Assembly: GCA_023412855.1 (NCBI GenBank)
Contig: JAEZRJ010000014.1
Location: forward strand, 1-29,186
Direction: 5' to 3'
Origin: Bacillota bacterium
GTDB lineage: Bacteria; Bacillota; Clostridia; Lachnospirales; Lachnospiraceae
Length of the DNA stretch: 29,186 nucleotides
Part shown: positions 24,517 through 29,186 of the stretch, piece by piece
Numbering within the stretch: the stretch's first letter is position 1
Layout of the letters: the number at the start of each line of letters is the position of its first letter
Notes under the pieces: model-generated
What the model was told of the DNA's origin: nothing
Seen by the model: only the letters and a program-made list of their open reading frames with translations
Database searches by the model: none
Position numbers and translations under genes: made by a program

Positions 24517-26364
24517 TTACGTTTCTCCATTCTTAATTGCCTCCAAGAACCGTTCTCCATATTTTCTATATTTAAATTCTCCCACACCGGATACCGTCAG
24601 CATTTCTTCCTCCGTCTGAGGTCTTACCACGCACATATGACTGAGTGTCTTGTCCGAAAATACAATATAGGGCGGCACCTTTTCCTCTCTGGCAATTTCC
24701 GAACGAAGCGCACGAAGACCTTCAAACAGCGTCTCCTCTCTTCCGGAAAACTCTCCTCCGGCAAATGCACTTTTCCCGCCCCTTTTGCTTTTTTCCATCT
24801 TTGCCGGATGTTCTTCTTCCTTCGGCATCTTCATAACGACGATATCGTCTCCGGCAAGCACCGCCTTCCCCTTCTCCGTCAGCTTCACAACGGCATACTC
24901 ATCGCTCGTCGCCTTCAAATATTCGCTTAGAAACAGATAATTCAACACCTGACGCAGCTTAAATACCGGAACCTTCGCCAGTTCTCCGTAATAAGGGTTA
25001 TGATTCATCCCATAGCCGCGTATCTTCGCCGTATTCGCTCCGTGCACCGCATCTATGATAACGCCGCTTCCATATCTCTGGCCGCATGTCTTCACACATC
25101 CGATCAGCGCCTTCGCAATATCTGTTACATCCGTCTTCTCGAACTTGCTTAAGCAATTAGAGCAATTACCGCAATAGTTCTCCTTATATTCCCCAAAATA
25201 ACGTAAAATATAATCTCTCAGACACTCGTTGGTAAAGCAGTAATAGGTCATCTTTCTAAGCCGCTCCCTGTCCCGCTCCATAACTACTTCACGAATAGAC
25301 TCATCCAGTGCTTCATTGTCCTGATTGTGATCGATAAAAAACTGGTTCGTCACCACGTCCTGCCCTCCGTAAAGCAGGATGCACTCCGCCGATTCCCCGT
25401 CTCTTCCCGCCCTTCCTGCTTCCTGATAATAGCTTTCCATATTTTTAGGCATATTATAATGAATTACGTAACGGACATCCGATTTGTCGATTCCCATTCC
25501 GAAAGCGTTGGTAGCCACCATGATATCCTTTCTTCCGTAAATAAATTCTTCCTGCCCCGTCTTTCTCTCCCTGTCGGAAAGCCCTGCATGGTATTTCGCC
25601 ACAGAAAATCCATCGTTACGAAGCCTTTCAAAAACCTCCTCCACCATTTTTCTCGTGAGACAATATATAATGCCGCTTTGTGAGGGGTGAAGCTCCAAAT
25701 AGTTTTTCATGGACGCATACTTATCCTTTGGGGACTGTACCGCGAAATAAAGATTGGGGCGGTCGAAGCCCGTGGCAACTATCATAGGATTTTGAAGTGC
25801 CAGAAGATAAACGATATCCTCACGCACCTCCTTCGTCGCCGTAGCCGTAAAAGCACTGACTACCGGACGGGACGGCAGTTTATTTATGAACTCCTCTATT
25901 TTCAAATAGCCGGGCCGGAAATCCTGCCCCCATTGGGATACGCAATGGGCCTCATCCACTACTACCATGGAAATCTTTACATTCAGGGCAAAATCCAAAA
26001 AGCTTTCCGTTGCAAGGCGCTCAGGGGCCACATAGATGATCTGATACCTACCGTTCTTCGCATATTCAAGCGCTTTAAAATATTGGTTAGAGGTCAGCGA
26101 GCTGTTCAAAAATGCCGCGTGTACTCCTGCCTGATTCAGTCCCTCCACCTGGTCCTTCATTAGCGAGATTAACGGCGACACCACAAGAGTAATTCCCTCC
26201 ATGATAAGAGCGGGCACTTGAAAGCATATGGATTTCCCCGCCCCCGTAGGCATCACTCCAAAGGTATCCCTTCCCTCCAGAATACTGTCCACCAGTTCCT
26301 TCTGCCCTTCTCTGAAGGTATCATATCCAAAATATTGCTTTAAAACTTTTTCTGATATTTCCAT
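24517..26364 (-). CDS. recQ: ATP-dependent DNA helicase RecQ
   Basis: A 615-residue 3'-5' DNA helicase for recombination and repair. Motifs seen are the Gln motif FREGQKE, Walker A TGAGKS (40-45), DEAH (137-140), the aromatic-rich loop QWGQDFRPGY, SAFTATAT, and motif VI QEAGRAGRDG (about 314-323). Zinc-binding cysteines are Cys376, Cys381, Cys398 and Cys401, followed by a winged-helix RQC part and a C-terminal HRDC domain (FSDKTLSHMCVVRP to GERFLEAIK). The length is typical. The start has AGAGG 6 bases upstream and lies 45 bases after the phosphatidyltransferase stop. Confidence 0.97.
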   Translation of the reverse strand: MEISEKVLKQYFGYDTFREGQKELVDSILEGRDTFGVMPTGAGKSICFQVPALIMEGITLVVSPLISLMKDQVEGLNQAGVHAAFLNSSLTSNQYFKALEYAKNGRYQIIYVAPERLATESFLDFALNVKISMVVVDEAHCVSQWGQDFRPGYLKIEEFINKLPSRPVVSAFTATATKEVREDIVYLLALQNPMIVATGFDRPNLYFAVQSPKDKYASMKNYLELHPSQSGIIYCLTRKMVEEVFERLRNDGFSVAKYHAGLSDRERKTGQEEFIYGRKDIMVATNAFGMGIDKSDVRYVIHYNMPKNMESYYQEAGRAGRDGESAECILLYGGQDVVTNQFFIDHNQDNEALDESIREVVMERDRERLRKMTYYCFTNECLRDYILRYFGEYKENYCGNCSNCLSKFEKTDVTDIAKALIGCVKTCGQRYGSGVIIDAVHGANTAKIRGYGMNHNPYYGELAKVPVFKLRQVLNYLFLSEYLKATSDEYAVVKLTEKGKAVLAGDDIVVMKMPKEEEHPAKMEKSKRGGKSAFAGGEFSGREETLFEGLRALRSEIAREEKVPPYIVFSDKTLSHMCVVRPQTEEEMLTVSGVGEFKYRKYGERFLEAIKNGET

Positions 26365-26409
26365 GTAATTCCTCTGCTTTACTCTTTTTTCTTTTCCCTG
26401 TTTTCTTTT

Positions 26410-26991
26410 TTACACGTCCTGTATATCGTGCTTATTTTTATTATTGGCTGTCTTTTGCTGCAAATATCCTGCAATATCCCTGTTAAGAGAATCGCTTTTC
26501 ATCGTTATCAGCAATTCTTCGACTGCTGCCAGACTCGAAATGGCACATAGTATAATTGCCGTCTTTTCCATTCCGGCCAAAAGATATATCAGCGGAAATG
26601 CAAACAGAAAAAATCCTGCTGCCTTATTTAATACCGTATGTAAAAAAGCCGCCGTATGATATTTTACAAAGCCGATGGAGAGGCTGACCAAACGTAAAAG
26701 TGCAATGGCTCCAATCCATGCCGCTATCCATAATTTCCACGGAAGAAGGGGAATGAAGATAATGAGCATCACAGAAAGAAAAATGAAATCGGCCACACTG
26801 TCCAGCATAGCCCCCGCCTCAGTTGTGTTTCCCGTTTTTCTTGCAATAAAGCCATCCAGCATATCGCTCAGCCCGCATAAAAAATAAACGGTAAAAAAAG
26901 AAACAGTCAGTGGTTCTAAAAAGCATAGACAAATCGTTCCCGCAATTCTAAAAATAGTCATTATATTTGGTAGATTCTTAATGTATATCAC
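26410..26991 (-). CDS. CDP-alcohol phosphatidyltransferase
   Basis: A 193-residue membrane enzyme that joins a phosphatidyl group from CDP-diacylglycerol to an alcohol. The full signature D-x2-D-G-x2-A-R-x8-G-x3-D-x3-D is present, with Asp43, Asp46, Gly60, Asp64 and Asp68. The opening NLPNIMTIFRIAG is usual for PgsA-type enzymes, and about six hydrophobic segments follow. The acceptor (glycerol phosphate, head group or other) cannot be decided. The start is taken as the GTG at 26991 because it precedes the conserved NLPN, although the ribosome binding site is weak. It lies 34 bases after the NUDIX gene. Confidence 0.9.
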   Translation of the reverse strand: MIYIKNLPNIMTIFRIAGTICLCFLEPLTVSFFTVYFLCGLSDMLDGFIARKTGNTTEAGAMLDSVADFIFLSVMLIIFIPLLPWKLWIAAWIGAIALLRLVSLSIGFVKYHTAAFLHTVLNKAAGFFLFAFPLIYLLAGMEKTAIILCAISSLAAVEELLITMKSDSLNRDIAGYLQQKTANNKNKHDIQDV

Positions 26992-27025
26992 CTATCTCTC
27001 TATCATAATTGGTTCATAGCCTGTC

Positions 27026-27640
27026 TTAATCGAATAATGTCTGCCAATCCGCATCCCGATATGCTTCGAAGCACATCTTGATCTGTTCCTCATTATTCTT
27101 CTCCCCAGCCAGTCCGGGCAGTTCGTCCTCGGCAAAATAGCCGCTTCCTATCGTCTCGGTATTCTCCGTAAATTCGCCGTCCAGCACGGAACAGAGCACG
27201 AATATCTTGCACACCTTATAGGCATAAACAGGCAGATTATGTTTTTCCCTATCCTGCACTGCGATAATCCTATCGGCACTCACAGTCAGCCCCGCCTCTT
27301 CCTTCACCTCTTTTATCGTATTTTCCTTTACGGATAAGCCCACATCCACCCAGCCGCCGGGAAGTGACCACGTACCATTCTTCTCCTGGACAAGCAATAT
27401 TTTATCATCCTTGAAAATGGCCGCACGGGTATCCAGCTTCGGCGTCTGATAGCCGATTTCGTTACAAAACAGGTCCTTTACACTCTCCAAAGGTAACCCC
27501 GACTGTAAGCTTACCATTTCCGCCGAAATCTCCCTTATCCGGTTAAAACGTTCGATATCGAATTCATCTTTGCAGTAATATAGGGCACCTTGTGCGATGC
27601 TTTGCAGTTCCACCGCCCATTCCAGCAATCTATTCTTCAT
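27026..27640 (-). CDS. NUDIX hydrolase with N-terminal NUDIX-associated domain
   Basis: A 204-residue hydrolase with an N-terminal helical domain (about 1-65), as in YjhB-like proteins, and a NUDIX domain. The NUDIX box GGWVDVGLSVKENTIKEVKE (from residue 95), continuing EAGL, has Leu and Lys where the general pattern has Glu and Arg. The metal-binding EVKEE core is intact, and this variation is seen in the subgroup. Substrates are probably nucleoside diphosphate derivatives such as ADP-ribose. The start overlaps the GNAT stop by 11 bases, with GGAG 8 bases upstream, so the two are coupled. Confidence 0.92.
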   Translation of the reverse strand: MKNRLLEWAVELQSIAQGALYYCKDEFDIERFNRIREISAEMVSLQSGLPLESVKDLFCNEIGYQTPKLDTRAAIFKDDKILLVQEKNGTWSLPGGWVDVGLSVKENTIKEVKEEAGLTVSADRIIAVQDREKHNLPVYAYKVCKIFVLCSVLDGEFTENTETIGSGYFAEDELPGLAGEKNNEEQIKMCFEAYRDADWQTLFD

Positions 27641-28199
27641 TTGTCCTTCTCCACTCTGTTTTCAGCAATCCATACCATGCCTCGTCGCATATCCCTTGAT
27701 TGTTTCTGTCGGACTGACGCAACGTTCCTTCATAAACGAGTCCGCATTTCTCCATGACCTTGCCTGAATAAGGATTCCGCGGGTCGTGTCTGGCATCGAT
27801 ACGGTTTACTTCTACCACTTCGAACAAATATGGGATTACCGCTAAAAAAGCTTCCGACATAATTCCCTTGTTCCAGTAATTCTTTCCGATACAATAGCCG
27901 ATATGTACGGACTCCGCCTTTTCATTGATATTAACTACGCTGATACCGCCTATGACCCGGCCGATTTCCTTTAATTCGATTCCCCAGGAATAAAAGGTAA
28001 TATCCTTTTCATAATTATCTACATTGAACTGCATATAACCTTTTGTGGTCTCAATACTTTCATGGGTGGGCCATGTAAGGAATCTCGTAACCTCAGCATC
28101 GCTGGCCCAATTATGATACACATCTTCCGCATCGCTTAGCTCAAATCTACGGAGAACAAGTCTCTTCGTTTCCAATCTTATCGTTCCCGAATGCTTCAT
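27630..28199 (-). CDS. GNAT-family N-acetyltransferase (RimJ/RimL-like)
   Basis: A 189-residue acetyltransferase. The pattern is typical of the RimJ/RimL group: TIRLETKRLVLRRFELSDAE at the start, IGYCIGKNYWNKGIMSEA forming the acetyl-CoA loop, and NPYSGKVMEKCGLVYEGTLR near the end. The acceptor is unknown. ATG 28199 has GGAGGG 6 bases upstream; a GTG eight codons earlier overlaps the racemase stop and lacks a site. It sits between the racemase and NUDIX genes in one operon. Confidence 0.92.
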   Translation of the reverse strand: MKHSGTIRLETKRLVLRRFELSDAEDVYHNWASDAEVTRFLTWPTHESIETTKGYMQFNVDNYEKDITFYSWGIELKEIGRVIGGISVVNINEKAESVHIGYCIGKNYWNKGIMSEAFLAVIPYLFEVVEVNRIDARHDPRNPYSGKVMEKCGLVYEGTLRQSDRNNQGICDEAWYGLLKTEWRRTNEE

Positions 28200-28219
28200 T
28201 TCATTCCCTCCAACCTTTT

Positions 28220-28915
28220 TCACTGCTTTCCAACAGCGAGTTCAACTGCTTTCCTCGCATGTATCTGCGTCGTATCGAAGATCGGTAAAGACGTATGTTC
28301 CTGACGAATCAACAACCCGATTTCCGTGCATCCTAGAATGACTCCCTGGGCACCTTTCCCTGCAAGCTGTTCTATGATTCTTAAATATTCTTTTCTCGCT
28401 TCTCCGGAAATAACTCCGAGACACAGTTCATCGTATATTATACGATTGACAATTTCCACATCGGCATCCGTTGGAATCAACACCTCTATTCCAGCATCGA
28501 TGAGCTTCTCCTTATAGAAATCCTGCTGCATCGTATATTTGGTTCCCAAAAGGGCAACTCTTTTTATATTATTTGTAAGGAGCTCATCCGCTGCTGCTTT
28601 TGCAATATGTAAGATAGGAAGGCCTACCTGCGCCTGAATCTGCGGCACGACCTTGTGCATCGTATTCGTGCAGATTACGAGAAAATCGGCTCCGCCTTTT
28701 TCCAGGCGCTGCGCCGCATCCACCAGTATATCCGCACTTTTCTCCCATTCTCCTTTTGACTGACACTCTTCGATCTCCTGAAAATCCACGCTGTACAAAA
28801 GGATTTTGGCGGAGTGAAAGCCTCCCAGCCGCTCCTTTACCATTTCATTGATCAACCGATAATAAGTAACGGTGCTTTCCCAGCTCATTCCTCCAATCAA
28901 ACCGATTGTCTTCAT
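28220..28915 (-). CDS. Aspartate/glutamate racemase family protein
   Basis: A 231-residue amino-acid racemase of the Asp/Glu racemase superfamily, which inverts the alpha carbon without a cofactor. It starts MKTIGLIGGMSWESTVTYYR, typical of the aspartate racemase (YgeA/RacX-like) group. The two catalytic cysteines are Cys82 in VICTNTMHK and Cys196 in LGCTEIG. ATG 28915 has AGAGGAG 7 bases upstream; a frame opening 26 codons earlier has no family likeness there. It is the first gene of the racemase-GNAT-NUDIX operon. The preferred amino acid is not evident. Confidence 0.93.
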   Translation of the reverse strand: MKTIGLIGGMSWESTVTYYRLINEMVKERLGGFHSAKILLYSVDFQEIEECQSKGEWEKSADILVDAAQRLEKGGADFLVICTNTMHKVVPQIQAQVGLPILHIAKAAADELLTNNIKRVALLGTKYTMQQDFYKEKLIDAGIEVLIPTDADVEIVNRIIYDELCLGVISGEARKEYLRIIEQLAGKGAQGVILGCTEIGLLIRQEHTSLPIFDTTQIHARKAVELAVGKQ

Positions 28916-29036
28916 AAATTCGCTCCTCTCATTCCGGGTTCTAATGCTTGTAATTTTTCTTGCTTTTTTCAGTATATCACTCAAGCCGCACAATTGAACA
29001 TCATAAATATAAATAAATTCCTTTTCAATCCTTTAG

Positions 29037-29186
29037 ACTGTTACTGTTCACTCCGTTCACAGTAACGCATGATGTTCTGCAATGCAAACTTTTTGCATTT
29101 AAATTCGCTTCGCGAAGCAGAAATCATCTCTTGCATCACGTTCTTACGTAGCTTAACAGCAAGTGTCAAGCTACTGTGTAAACAGT
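29037..29186 (-). repeat. Structured repeat of about 150 bp, copy 2
   Basis: It is the inverted counterpart of 19853-20000 and reaches the window end, so it may continue. It contains GTTACTGT/ACAGTAAC, AATGCAAA/TTTGCATT and the perfect palindrome GCTTCGCGAAGC. Several changes between the copies keep the stems paired. Together with copy 1 it brackets about 9 kb. Confidence 0.8.

Noticed and set aside
27302..27358. NUDIX box apparently missing conserved Glu and Arg
   Set aside because: The EVKEE metal-binding core is intact and the GLS/K variation is usual in the subgroup with this N-terminal domain, so loss of activity is not implied.

Overview
The window looks like chromosomal DNA of a low-to-mid GC Clostridia member, most probably Lachnospiraceae-like. 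This is inferred from gene content: strong AGGAGG-type ribosome binding sites, an S-layer-homology surface protein, split L-serine dehydratase subunits (sdaAA/sdaAB), LytTR regulators and an Agr-type peptide signalling set. No rRNA, tRNA, CRISPR array, transposase or integrase was seen, and most genes lie on the minus strand.

Layout. 1-1000: the 5' end of an unknown membrane protein, a gene-poor stretch filled with degenerate hairpin repeats, and a 54-codon ORF. 1082-8952: a probable operon of a small unknown protein, a tail-collar/MdpB-like protein and a 2287-residue exported SLH protein. 9143-9868: a lone LytTR response regulator. Between it and the surface operon lies an exact 11-bp direct repeat with a 21-bp period, the geometry expected of a LytTR binding site. 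10102-11678: a TetR regulator, with a palindromic operator over its own promoter, and an alpha/beta hydrolase, read on the plus strand. 11830-17060: an M18 aminopeptidase, a DUF2156-like protein, and a regulator-ATPase-permease ABC operon. 17333-22190: an Agr-like region with a LytTR regulator, a GHKL sensor kinase and a 47-residue AgrD-like pro-peptide in one operon, a decayed three-gene ABC exporter, and agrB on the opposite strand. 22251-28915: a Nim-like flavoprotein, then a tight minus-strand run of racemase, GNAT, NUDIX, CDP-alcohol phosphatidyltransferase, recQ, sdaAB and sdaAA.

The most unusual structure is in the Agr region. A 36-bp block (34/36 identical) holding the last codons and stop of the kinase gene plus the agrD leader recurs in inverted orientation just upstream of agrB, exactly where the ABC ATPase pseudogene is cut off. 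The two copies flank about 3.9 kb. Inversion between them would exchange a regulator-kinase-agrD operon for regulator-kinase-agrB. This is either a genetic switch or the scar of a past inversion or duplication.

A second repeat of about 150 bp with nested palindromes occurs at 19853-20000 and, inverted, at 29037-29186. A weaker hairpin repeat family occurs three times in the first kilobase and once near 17200.

How the parts may work together (inference): AgrB would mature the AgrD-like peptide, the kinase would sense it and its LytTR partner would respond. The separate LytTR regulator at 9143-9868 is placed to control the large surface-protein operon.
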